Source: Allopusillimonas sp048270225 (lineage in GTDB: Bacteria > Pseudomonadota > Gammaproteobacteria > Burkholderiales > Burkholderiaceae_B). From it: a DNA stretch of 64,000 nt. Shown piece by piece: positions 23,225 to 32,113 of this stretch; position 1 is the stretch's first letter, and every line of letters starts with the position of its first letter. Both the position numbers and the translations under genes were made by a program. The notes beneath the pieces are model-generated. The model was not told where the DNA came from. It searched no databases and was given only the letters and a program-made list of their open reading frames with translations. The stretch is taken from NCBI GenBank assembly GCA_048270225.1, contig JBLWTG010000008.1, forward strand, positions 62,001 through 126,000, written 5' to 3'.

Positions 23225-25702
23225 ATGAAAAACCCTTTCAGCACCATGCGCCATCATCATCGTTTCCGCCCAAGTTTGCTGGCGTTGGCGCTCATGATCC
23301 CGCTCGCGCTGACGGCTTGCGCGACAGCACCCGTGGACCAGGCTGACACCAGCGGGCCGTCGCAACTTATTGTTCAGACCTCGACGGGCCAGGGCTGGCA
23401 TCAGGAGCCGCCTGTCCGCAGCCAGGCCTCGACGCCGCCTGCTCCTCGGGCCAGAAGGACTGCCTCACGCCATTCAAGCAGCGATGATAGGGAGTACAGC
23501 ACATCGACGGCAGACTCTGCGACCCGGGACACGCAGGGCGAGAACATCATGCTGAACTTCGTGGATGCCGAAATACCCGGTGTCATCCGCGCACTGGCCC
23601 ATTTCACGGGCCGCAATTTTGTGGTCGACCCGCGCGTCAAGGGCCAGTTGACGCTGGTGTCGGAATCACCGGTAGATCCTGATACGGCATACTCCATGCT
23701 GCTTGGCGCCCTGCGCCTGCATGGCTTTGCCGTAGTCGACGTCGATGGCGTGAGCCGTGTCCTGCCCGAAGCGGATGCCAAGCTGCAGGGGATGGCCGTC
23801 GGCAGCAGCGGCAGGCCTACGGCCGTGCACAGCGGCGAACTGGCCACGCGCGTGTTCCAGCTGCGCTATGAGAATGCCGCCAATCTTGTACCGGTCCTGC
23901 GGCCCATGATTGCGCCCAATAATTCGATCAACGCCTATGCGGGCAACAATACGCTGGTGATCACGGACTACGCCGACAATCTCGATCGCATCGCGGAGGT
24001 GATCAACAGCATCGACACACCCGATTCCGTCAGCACCGATGTGGTGCCGATTGAATATGGCGTCGCGCTGGACGTCGCTGCGCTGGCCTCGCAACTGCTG
24101 AACCAGGGCGCGGGCAACAACGGAGGCCGGCGAACCGCGGTGGTGGCCGACCCGCGCAGTAACTCCGTATTGCTGCGCGCCAGCAGTCCTGAAATGCTGG
24201 ACCGGGCGCGTGATCTGATTGAACGCATCGACAATCCCGACTCGGGAATGAGCAATATGCATGTGGTGTACTTGCGCAATGCGCAGGCAAGCCGTCTCGC
24301 GGAAGTGCTGCGTGGTGCGCTGGGAGGTGCTCAGGGCGCCGGCAGCACCAGCAACAGCACTATCGACGGATCCTCAATGGGAGGCCTGTCCGATACCGGC
24401 GGCGATATGGGTAACGCTTCAGGCACCGGCCTGCCCGGCCAGGCGATGGCAACAGGCATGAACAGCGGCATGAGTGGCCAGAGCAATGCCGTAGGCGGTT
24501 CGTCCGGGACCATGGGCGGCATGGGTAGCCTCGGAGGCGACGAGAATCGTTCGCTTGCCTTTACGGCCGGCGGCGCTACGGTGCAGGCAGACCCCTCCAC
24601 CAATACCCTGATCATCTCCGCACCGCCGCCGCTGTACCGCAGCCTGCGTGAAATCATCGACCAACTCGATCAGCGCAGGGCGCAGGTGCTGGTCGAAAGC
24701 CTGATTGTCGAGGTCAATGAAGACAAGGCCGCGGAATTCGGGGTCCAGTGGATGGTGGGCGGCGACAACATCAACTCGGGCAGCACTTCGGTCATCGGCG
24801 GCGCGAACTTCGGCGGCACCGGTCTGAACCCCAATGGCCTCACCACCATCGACGCCCTGGCACAGGGCCTGAGCCTGGGCGTCGTCAAAGGTACGATCAA
24901 CATTCTGGGCAATGAGGTCATCAATCTGGGCGTGCTGGCGCGGGCCCTGGAGTCCAAGGGCGGCGCCAATGTGCTGTCCACACCAAACCTGCTGACGCTG
25001 GACAATGAAGAAGCCAGCATTATGGTGGGCAGAACCGTGCCCTTTGTGACGGGGCAATATACGACCTCGGCCGATGGCGCGAGCAATCCTTTCCAGACAG
25101 TGACGCGCGAGGATGTCGGCCTGACTCTGCGCATCCGGCCGCAGATCTCCGAGGGCGGCACTGTCAAGATGGCGCTTTACCAGGAAGTCAGCAGTATCGA
25201 TCCTGCCGCATCCAGTGCAGCCACCGGGCTGGTCACGCGCAAACGGGCGCTGAACACCAATGTACTGGTTGATGATGGCCAGATCATTGTGCTGGGCGGC
25301 CTGATTGAAGACACGGTGTCCGACAGCACAAGCTCCGTGCCGCTGCTGGGCGACATCCCGTTTCTTGGCGCCCTGTTCCGCTACGACAGCCGCAGCCATA
25401 GCAAGACCAATCTGATGGTTTTCCTGCGGCCGCATATCCTGCGCAACGCGCAGGATAGCGCGAGCGTGACACTGGACCGGTACAACTATATGCGTGCGGC
25501 ACAGGCCGGGCTGCCGGCAAGAGCGACCTGGTTCTCACCGGATACGGGCATGCCGCCGCTGCCTAATGTGGGCCGCAATCCATCGACGGGCCTGCTGGAC
25601 CTGCGCGAGCCCGAACCCGTACCGGGCCGCATTTCCGGGCAGCCGGTTCCTGCGTCCTATCCCGTCGCGCCGCCGCTACCAGAGCCCGTCGTGACCCCAT
25701 GA
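23225..25702 (+). CDS. gspD: Type II secretion outer-membrane secretin GspD (lipoprotein)
   Basis: An 825-residue secretin. The signal peptide ends LALTAC with Cys32 as predicted lipidation site, so it may pilot itself to the outer membrane. N0 begins near residue 105 (IMLNFVDAEIPGVIRALAHF), and N1-N3 follow. A flexible Gly/Ser/Met-rich insert at about residues 365-440 lies inside N3. The secretin barrel includes EVNEDKAAEFGVQWM, LSTPNLLTLDNEEASIMVG and VPLLGDIPFLGALFR. The stop overlaps gspE by 4 nt. Confidence 0.96.
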   Translation: MKNPFSTMRHHHRFRPSLLALALMIPLALTACATAPVDQADTSGPSQLIVQTSTGQGWHQEPPVRSQASTPPAPRARRTASRHSSSDDREYSTSTADSATRDTQGENIMLNFVDAEIPGVIRALAHFTGRNFVVDPRVKGQLTLVSESPVDPDTAYSMLLGALRLHGFAVVDVDGVSRVLPEADAKLQGMAVGSSGRPTAVHSGELATRVFQLRYENAANLVPVLRPMIAPNNSINAYAGNNTLVITDYADNLDRIAEVINSIDTPDSVSTDVVPIEYGVALDVAALASQLLNQGAGNNGGRRTAVVADPRSNSVLLRASSPEMLDRARDLIERIDNPDSGMSNMHVVYLRNAQASRLAEVLRGALGGAQGAGSTSNSTIDGSSMGGLSDTGGDMGNASGTGLPGQAMATGMNSGMSGQSNAVGGSSGTMGGMGSLGGDENRSLAFTAGGATVQADPSTNTLIISAPPPLYRSLREIIDQLDQRRAQVLVESLIVEVNEDKAAEFGVQWMVGGDNINSGSTSVIGGANFGGTGLNPNGLTTIDALAQGLSLGVVKGTINILGNEVINLGVLARALESKGGANVLSTPNLLTLDNEEASIMVGRTVPFVTGQYTTSADGASNPFQTVTREDVGLTLRIRPQISEGGTVKMALYQEVSSIDPAASSAATGLVTRKRALNTNVLVDDGQIIVLGGLIEDTVSDSTSSVPLLGDIPFLGALFRYDSRSHSKTNLMVFLRPHILRNAQDSASVTLDRYNYMRAAQAGLPARATWFSPDTGMPPLPNVGRNPSTGLLDLREPEPVPGRISGQPVPASYPVAPPLPEPVVTP

Positions 25703-27120
25703 ACATCCGGCTCCCCTATGCCTGGGCGCGCGCGCACCGTGCCCTGATCCAGAACAATGCAGCGGGCAGTGTGCTGACCACGTCGGAACGCACGCCTGCC
25801 TGGGCGCGGGCGGAAATTCGCCGGCGCTATGGCGAGCTGCCTCATCGCGAAGTGGCCGACGAAGAACTGGATACCTTGCTTGCCGCTGCCTATGCACAAA
25901 CAGATGACGCGGCGGCGGTGGTCGATGCCGCGGCCAATGAAGTGGACCTGGATCGCCTGATGCAGGACATCCCAGAGATCGAAGACCTGCTCGAAGCCCA
26001 TGACGACGCCCCCGTAATCCGCATGATCAACGCATTGTTCACGCAAGCGGTGCGCGATGGCGCCAGCGATATTCATCTGGAGGCCTTCGATACGCATTCC
26101 GTCGTGCGCTATCGCGTCGACGGCACACTGCGCGATATCGTCAGCCCGCGCCGTGCCCTGCACAGCGCGCTGGTGTCGCGCATCAAGATCATGGCCAGTC
26201 TGGACATCGCCGAAAAACGCCTGCCCCAGGACGGGCGCATCGCCTTGCGCGTCGGTGGTCGCCCCATCGATGTGCGGGTCTCGACACTGCCCACCGGGCA
26301 TGGAGAACGGGCAGTGCTGCGGCTGCTGGACAAGGAGGCGGGAAGGCTGGAGCTGGAGCGACTGGGTATGGCGCCTGATGCGCTGGCTGCGCTCGATCGC
26401 CTGGTCCATCTGCCACACGGGATTGTGCTGGTCACCGGCCCCACCGGCAGCGGCAAGAGCACCACGCTCTATGCTGCGCTGGGCCGGCTGGACACCACAA
26501 CGACCAATATCCTCACCGTGGAAGACCCTATCGAGTATGACCTGCCCGGTATAGGTCAAACTCAGGTCAATCCGCGCATAGAGCTCACATTCGCGGCCGC
26601 CCTGCGCGCCATCCTGCGCCAGGATCCGGATGTAATCATGATCGGTGAAATCCGCGACCTGGAAACCGCACAGATCGCTGTTCAGGCTTCGCTCACAGGA
26701 CATCTGGTGCTGGCGACGCTGCATACCAACGATGCAGTGTCCGCCGTCACGCGCCTGGTCGACATGGGGGTGGAGCCATTTCTGCTGGCCTCGACGCTAC
26801 AAGGCGTACTGGCGCAACGGCTGATACGCAAGCTGTGCATGCATTGCAAGATCAGGCGCGATGACGGTACAGCGTCTCTCAATCCAGCCGGATGCAAGGC
26901 ATGCAGTCACACAGGCTATAGCGGGCGCACCGGTATACACGAGCTTTTTGCCCTGGATGACGCAGCGCGCGCCCTGATTCACACAAATGCCGACGAACAG
27001 GCCTTGCGCCGTGCCGCGCAGGACACCGGCATGAGCAGTTTGCGGCAGGACGGCATGCGCTGGGTCGAACAAGGCGTGACCACTGAAGCAGAACTCAGTC
27101 GCGTGACGCGCGACACCTGA
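25699..27120 (+). CDS. gspE: Type II secretion ATPase GspE
   Basis: A 473-residue secretion ATPase. It has Walker A GPTGSGKSTT near residue 248, the Asp box VEDPIEY, Walker B DPDVIMIGEIRD, the His box TGHLVLATLHTND and a CxxC...CxxC metal finger (CMHC near 380, CKAC near 399) typical of GspE. The N-terminal part before the N2E domain is short compared with classical GspE. It powers pseudopilus assembly while docked to GspL. It lies 11 nt upstream of gspF. Confidence 0.96.
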   Translation: MNIRLPYAWARAHRALIQNNAAGSVLTTSERTPAWARAEIRRRYGELPHREVADEELDTLLAAAYAQTDDAAAVVDAAANEVDLDRLMQDIPEIEDLLEAHDDAPVIRMINALFTQAVRDGASDIHLEAFDTHSVVRYRVDGTLRDIVSPRRALHSALVSRIKIMASLDIAEKRLPQDGRIALRVGGRPIDVRVSTLPTGHGERAVLRLLDKEAGRLELERLGMAPDALAALDRLVHLPHGIVLVTGPTGSGKSTTLYAALGRLDTTTTNILTVEDPIEYDLPGIGQTQVNPRIELTFAAALRAILRQDPDVIMIGEIRDLETAQIAVQASLTGHLVLATLHTNDAVSAVTRLVDMGVEPFLLASTLQGVLAQRLIRKLCMHCKIRRDDGTASLNPAGCKACSHTGYSGRTGIHELFALDDAARALIHTNADEQALRRAAQDTGMSSLRQDGMRWVEQGVTTEAELSRVTRDT

Positions 27121-27131
27121 ACGGAGCGTCT

Positions 27132-28343
27132 ATGCCGACCTATCACTACGAGGTTGCGAATGCGAATGGACGCTTGGAGCGCGGAACCATCGACGCCGAC
27201 AGCGAACGCAACGCCCGCCAGATACTGCGCACGCGCGGCTTTGTTCCTCTGGCGCTGCGGGCGACTGGCAGCGGCAAAACATCGGGAGGCGCTGCGCTGA
27301 AGGGAAAGCGACTGAGCGACGCAGACCTGGGCTGGCTGACACGCCAACTGGCCAGCCTGCTGGCGGCCCACTTGCCGCTGGAAGCGGCGCTGAGCGCCAC
27401 GCAGGACCAGGCCGAGCGCCCGCATATCGCCAACACGCTGGCGGCTGTCCGCGCGGACATCCGTGCCGGCCACAGGCTGGGCGAGGCGCTGGCGGCCCAT
27501 CCGCGCGACTTCCCGCCCATTTACCGCGCCCTCATCGATGCGGGGGAACAGTCCGGCGATCTGCCGCAAGTCATGGAGAAGCTGGCCGACTATATTGAGT
27601 CACGCGGCGCACTGCGCAATAAGGTGCTGACCGCCTTCATCTATCCGGCCATTGTCACCACGGTATCGATATGCCTGGTGATCTTCCTGCTCAGCTATGT
27701 CGTGCCGCAGGTGGTAGGCGCATTCAATCAAACGCATCAAGTCCTCCCGCTGCTGACCCGCGTGATGTTGTCGGTCAGTGGATTTGTACGCGACTGGGGC
27801 GCCATCGCAGCCTTTGTCCTCGCAGTGCTGTTCTTGCTATGGCGTTGGCATCTGCGCCAGCCCGCCGCCAGGCTGGCCTGGCACGCGCGTGTCCTGCAAC
27901 TGCCCTTGTTCGGCCGTTATGTGCTGGGCGTGAACACGGCCCGCTATGCCTCGACGCTGGCCATACTCACAGGCAGCGGCGTGCCGCTGCTGGCTGCGCT
28001 GGATGCCGCTGGCCGCACGCTGGGCAACGACAGACTGAGACTCGCAGTAGAGGAATCCACCCGGCTTGTACGTGAAGGCAGTCCACTGGCCAGCGCCCTG
28101 CAAACACAAAAGGTGTTTCCTCCACTGCTGATTCACCTGATCGGCAGCGGCGAACGTACGGGTGAGCTGCCCGTCATGCTGGAGCGGGCGGCACGCACGC
28201 TCTCCAGCGAGCTGGAGCGGCGCGCCCTGACCATGACCGCCTTGCTCGAGCCTTTGATGATATTGATCATGGGCGGCATGGTGCTGGTGATTGTGCTGGC
28301 GGTCATGATGCCGATTATTCAAATCAATCAGATGATTCAGTAA
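27132..28343 (+). CDS. gspF: Type II secretion inner-membrane platform protein GspF
   Basis: A 403-residue polytopic protein starting MPTYHYEVANANGRLERGTI. It has two duplicated T2SSF cytoplasmic domains and three membrane segments (about 165-190, 215-235 and 370-395), with the signature YPAIVTTVSICLVIFLLSYV. It is the core of the assembly platform and the last gene of the operon. No prepilin peptidase (gspO) gene lies in the window, so that function must come from elsewhere. Confidence 0.96.
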   Translation: MPTYHYEVANANGRLERGTIDADSERNARQILRTRGFVPLALRATGSGKTSGGAALKGKRLSDADLGWLTRQLASLLAAHLPLEAALSATQDQAERPHIANTLAAVRADIRAGHRLGEALAAHPRDFPPIYRALIDAGEQSGDLPQVMEKLADYIESRGALRNKVLTAFIYPAIVTTVSICLVIFLLSYVVPQVVGAFNQTHQVLPLLTRVMLSVSGFVRDWGAIAAFVLAVLFLLWRWHLRQPAARLAWHARVLQLPLFGRYVLGVNTARYASTLAILTGSGVPLLAALDAAGRTLGNDRLRLAVEESTRLVREGSPLASALQTQKVFPPLLIHLIGSGERTGELPVMLERAARTLSSELERRALTMTALLEPLMILIMGGMVLVIVLAVMMPIIQINQMIQ

Positions 28344-28437
28344 GCGCACTCACAGGGCCTGCATGGATTGCCGCCTGCGCCTGGCTTGCGCCAGAATCTC
28401 TGCCTGAATCGCCGCTCAGGCGCCTACTTGCCTGTGT

Positions 28438-29568
28438 TCAGCCAGGCGCCGGCCCGTCCTTGACCAGCCTGAAGCCGAGGTGCGACATCGGGCTATAAGG
28501 GTCGGCCGCACGCCGCGCGCTGGGCCGGTACGACAGGCAATAGCTCTCATTGCACAGAAACGATCCGCCACGTATGACGCGTTTGGGTGCATTGACCGGT
28601 ACGCCAGGCTCGGAGGGATCATAGGATTGCGTGGGGCCCTGCGGGTTGTCGATAGTCCCCTTTGCCGCCGCCTTCGCCTGCGAAGCAAAGTAATCGGCAC
28701 GATACCAGTCCGCCACCCACTGCCAGGCATTCCCTGTCATGTCGTATAGGCCATAGCCATTGGGCGGAAAAGTGCCTGCCGGCACGGTACCCGTTGCGCC
28801 GCCTGCCTTGGGGCTGACGACCGGAAAACTGCCCGCCTTGCTATCCCAGTAGTTGGCCTGCTGCTGGCCGTTCGGCGCCAGCTCATCGCCCCATACATAG
28901 GTGGCCTGCTCCAGGCCGCCACGCGCCGCAAACTCCCATTCGGCCTCGGTGGGCAGACGCTTGCCCGCCCATTTCGCGTAAGCCTGCGCATCCACATAAC
29001 TGATCTGCACGACCGGATGATCACCCTTGCCCTCAATGGAACTGTCAGGTCCTTGCGGATGGCGCCAGTCGGCGCCTGGCCTGTAGCGCCACCACTGCAT
29101 GTAGTTCTCCAGGCTGACCGGCACTTGAGTACCGACAAAAACCATTCCGCCTGGCACCAATACGCCGTCCGGCGGCCGCGGCGTGCCGGGCGGCAACTGC
29201 ACGCTCACGGTATCCCAATCAGGTTTTTTTTCAGCGGTGGTGACGTAGCCGGTTTCCTTCACGAATTTGGCGAATTGATCGTTCGTGACATGCGTACGGT
29301 CCATCCAGAAGCCGTGCACCTTGACGGAGTGCGCAGGACGCTCATTGGCCTGTGCCATCTTGCTGTCGCTGCCCATCAGAAATACGCCAGAGGGCACCCA
29401 CGCCATGTCCTTCGGCGTAGTCACCCCATCGCCGAGAATGATGACCGGTTCGGCAGGCTGCTGTGCCGGCCAGGCGAACCAGGCCAGCGCTCCGCCCGCA
29501 ATCAACAGGCCCAATGCACCGCCACCTGCCAGCAACAGCTTGCGACGCAAGGGCTTAGTAGACGCCAT
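28438..29568 (-). CDS. Formylglycine-generating enzyme (sulfatase-modifying factor), membrane-anchored
   Basis: A 376-residue FGE/SUMF1-family protein. The C-terminal signature RGGSFLCNESYC places the copper-binding redox cysteines at C339 and C344, followed by LSYRPSARRAADP and GFRLV. Other family segments are DMAWVPSGVFLMGSD, KRLPTEAEWEFAARGG and MTGNAWQWVADWY. It oxidises the sulfatase active-site cysteine to formylglycine. The N-terminus (KLLLAGGGALGLLIAGGALA, about 11-33) is a membrane anchor, which suggests the catalytic domain is periplasmic. Its ATG overlaps the sulfatase stop by 14 nt, so the two are translationally coupled. Confidence 0.93.
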   Translation of the reverse strand: MASTKPLRRKLLLAGGGALGLLIAGGALAWFAWPAQQPAEPVIILGDGVTTPKDMAWVPSGVFLMGSDSKMAQANERPAHSVKVHGFWMDRTHVTNDQFAKFVKETGYVTTAEKKPDWDTVSVQLPPGTPRPPDGVLVPGGMVFVGTQVPVSLENYMQWWRYRPGADWRHPQGPDSSIEGKGDHPVVQISYVDAQAYAKWAGKRLPTEAEWEFAARGGLEQATYVWGDELAPNGQQQANYWDSKAGSFPVVSPKAGGATGTVPAGTFPPNGYGLYDMTGNAWQWVADWYRADYFASQAKAAAKGTIDNPQGPTQSYDPSEPGVPVNAPKRVIRGGSFLCNESYCLSYRPSARRAADPYSPMSHLGFRLVKDGPAPG

Positions 29569-31729
29569 AGGTGCGCTCGCAAGCCTTATTCAGATTGTTC
29601 TGGATAATGGTTTCATCCTGGTTGTTCGTCAGTCCGTCCCAAATGCCTTTCACCGCCATGTCATACATGCTGGAAAGTCCCCAGTCATGCGCAATACGCC
29701 GCCAGTTGTTCAGGTCCTCTGCATTAACCACGCCATCCTTGTTACCGTCCCCCGGGCAATCGGGGTCGGACGCCAGAATCTTGACCAGCGTCGCCTCAAG
29801 GTTTTCATAGATGCCCTGCGTTTCTGCCGTGGGATTGACCAGCATATTGCGATCCGGAGTATCAAGCAGAGGCTTGGGCGCCGCCTGGTTGATTTCGAAC
29901 AGTTCGTCGGTCGTGATAGTCTCGAAACCGTCGGTGGCCGGGATATAGTTCAGGGCCGAGTTGCGAACCAGCTTGTAATGAACATCGCGCACCGCCACCG
30001 AAGACTCGGGCAGGATAGTCAGCATGGGCTGCCCGTTTTTGTAGAGCGCCTGGTTGACGGCAGCGCATGTCTCGTACCCCGCGCCGCCATTGTCAATCAC
30101 CGTGGACGCGGTATAGTTCGGCCCCCACCAGTCTCCCAGGTTGTCCTCGCACACACTCTTGGAAGTGGGAATCACCGTGCACGTCGTGCTGATCACGCAA
30201 GGCCCGTTCCTGGCGCCATTAGCCTGCAAATTCATGCCGCCCATCGTGAAATTGACCGTACGCAGACTCGACTGGCCGGGGTTCGTCAGGTAAGGCAGTA
30301 CGCCCACGGAGTCTATGGTCCGGGGCACAACTTTGTGTGCATCAAGCCCGGCAATCTCGCCAAAAAGCTGGAACAGATCCACAGCATTGACCATGTGATC
30401 CACTTCGCGATCCGGCTGCACGACTTGCGGGCCGGCAATAATGAGCGGATCCCATACACCCGTCTGGTACGCAGTGCCCTTGGCCTGCGACGGCTCGAAC
30501 GGCACCTTGACCGCCGAACCCAGCGTGCCGTTGTCACCCACGATGATGATAGTCGTGTTCGAGGCCTTGGGATCGTAAACCAGACTGCCGTCGCTTCCCC
30601 GTGTAGCCAGTCCGGTTTCGACCATCAGGCGGCCAAACTCGGTATCCATGGCTTGCGTCATTTTGTCCTGGATCAGGCGACCAGGCTCGGACGCGGTGCA
30701 ATCCCAGCTATCCGAGGCCGGGCCATCACGCTTGCTGAGCAGCGCGCTGGGCGGCTGCTGCCAGGGCGTGTGAGCCGACGTAAAGCTTACCGTGGCCATC
30801 CAGGGCTTGTTGTCAGGGCGCGAATTGATCCATTCAATGGCGGCATCTGTCTCGATTTCCGTGCGATAGCGCCTGGCGCGAGGATCGGTAAGTGCCACTT
30901 CCTCTTTATTTCCGCCGTCGATGATCACCAACGGCGACACGTAATAGCCATTCTGCGTCTTGAAATTGATCGTCGCTGGCGGATCTCCGCAAGTCCTCTG
31001 GTCCGGTACAAAAACACCTCCGGAAGCCAGGCACTGCAGGCCGGCGGCATCCTGCGATAAAGACGTGCGCTCTATCACACTGCAGGTATCATCGGGTTTA
31101 TAGCAGGCCCCCTTGTCCGTGCCCCCGGCAAGCTTGCCGGGAACGAAGCCGCAGGTATATTTCTCATTGCCCGTCGCGATGCCTCCAGCCGTCACATCAA
31201 TAGAACCGGGCAGTCCGCCAATCCAGCCGTAAAAATAGTCCCAGCCCAAAACGCTGGGCGTCATGTTTTCCGCTTCGTTATTCTCTGGTCCGGCCAGGTG
31301 GAACTTGCCGAACATCGCGCTTTCATAACCGGCCTGCTTGAGCAGCTTGGGCGCAGTCATGTCGTAGGGAGAGACCTGCGAATTGGCCAGGTCATTGGGC
31401 CCGATCGCCTGATTGATATTGGTGCGGAAGGGGTAGCGCCCCACAAAGAATGCAGCGCGGCTGGGCGAGCACTCCGGCATCGCCCAGGTATTGCGAAAAC
31501 GCACGCCCGCACTCGCAATCGCATCCATATTCGGCATGCTGGGCGGTGTCGCCCCGCCATAGCCGAAGGATTTCATCTGATCGATGCCGACGTCATCCAT
31601 GATGACAAACAGGATATTGGATGTTTTCGGCTTGTCGCTGGAGGCGACGTCGCCGTCACTTCCACCACAAGACGTCAGAACAAGCGCTGCACCTGCTGTG
31701 ATCAGCAGTCTGGGAAGCGTCGATTTCAA
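29555..31729 (-). CDS. Formylglycine-dependent sulfatase lipoprotein with dockerin-like C-terminus (A)
   Basis: A 724-residue type I sulfatase. Metal-site segments are VIMDDVGID near the N-terminus and VGDNGTLG later; C87 in MPECSPSRAAFF is the Cys to be converted to formylglycine, and GKFHLAG is the catalytic Lys/His segment. I chose TTG 31729, with ggag 6 nt upstream, over 31792. It gives a compact lipoprotein signal (LITAGAALVLTSC, lipid Cys21). The C-terminus holds a Ca-binding loop DGNKDGVVNAED inside a domain flanked by Cys (CPGDGN...NKAC), like a dockerin. It is cotranscribed with the FGE. The substrate is unknown. Confidence 0.92.
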   Translation of the reverse strand: MKSTLPRLLITAGAALVLTSCGGSDGDVASSDKPKTSNILFVIMDDVGIDQMKSFGYGGATPPSMPNMDAIASAGVRFRNTWAMPECSPSRAAFFVGRYPFRTNINQAIGPNDLANSQVSPYDMTAPKLLKQAGYESAMFGKFHLAGPENNEAENMTPSVLGWDYFYGWIGGLPGSIDVTAGGIATGNEKYTCGFVPGKLAGGTDKGACYKPDDTCSVIERTSLSQDAAGLQCLASGGVFVPDQRTCGDPPATINFKTQNGYYVSPLVIIDGGNKEEVALTDPRARRYRTEIETDAAIEWINSRPDNKPWMATVSFTSAHTPWQQPPSALLSKRDGPASDSWDCTASEPGRLIQDKMTQAMDTEFGRLMVETGLATRGSDGSLVYDPKASNTTIIIVGDNGTLGSAVKVPFEPSQAKGTAYQTGVWDPLIIAGPQVVQPDREVDHMVNAVDLFQLFGEIAGLDAHKVVPRTIDSVGVLPYLTNPGQSSLRTVNFTMGGMNLQANGARNGPCVISTTCTVIPTSKSVCEDNLGDWWGPNYTASTVIDNGGAGYETCAAVNQALYKNGQPMLTILPESSVAVRDVHYKLVRNSALNYIPATDGFETITTDELFEINQAAPKPLLDTPDRNMLVNPTAETQGIYENLEATLVKILASDPDCPGDGNKDGVVNAEDLNNWRRIAHDWGLSSMYDMAVKGIWDGLTNNQDETIIQNNLNKACERTYGVY

Positions 31730-32113
31730 GGCAATCTCCAATGTATGGCGTGCGCCATATTCCCTCCCAGGCTTTGGGCATTGATATGCCATGCCGCGCC
31801 TTTCAGCCTAGGCCCTTTTGATTAGTGTTAAATTTTGGAAAATCGTAATTGATTATTATCACAATCGCAACCAAAATTAACATTTACAGGAAGGGCTCGG
31901 CCGATAGACCTGTCGTCATAATTAGCGTCTATTAGCAGTTCTTGGTGGAATAAGCGGGCGCGTAGCAAGCACACAAAACAACTGCCAAATTCAGCTATTT
32001 ATGTTACGATTTTCTCCAATTATTACAATAAGCATGCTGACCCAATCCATACATTGCTTGCAGGCGAGCCCCTGGGCGTCATCGGTCAGGTACGGCAAAA
32101 ACTGGAGATTCCC
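31730..32113. promoter_or_regulatory. Divergent promoter region of the two sulfatase operons
   Basis: This 384-nt gap contains no convincing gene. It is AT-rich at 31815-31890 and carries an inverted repeat, tgttaaattttgg (31826-31838) and ccaaaattaaca (31871-31882), which differ by one bulged base and lie 32 nt apart. The location suggests a shared regulator of both operons. No consensus promoter is certain. Confidence 0.45.

Noticed and set aside
24419..25435. 338-codon minus-strand frame within gspD
   Set aside because: Antisense of a well-supported secretin; low-complexity composition and no domain.
25657..26724. 355-codon minus-strand frame within gspE
   Set aside because: Shadow of the ATPase gene; no recognisable protein and it crosses the gspD/gspE junction.
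29285..31060. 591-codon plus-strand frame across the FGE and sulfatase A genes
   Set aside because: Antisense to two genes with intact catalytic motifs; the translated product shows no family.
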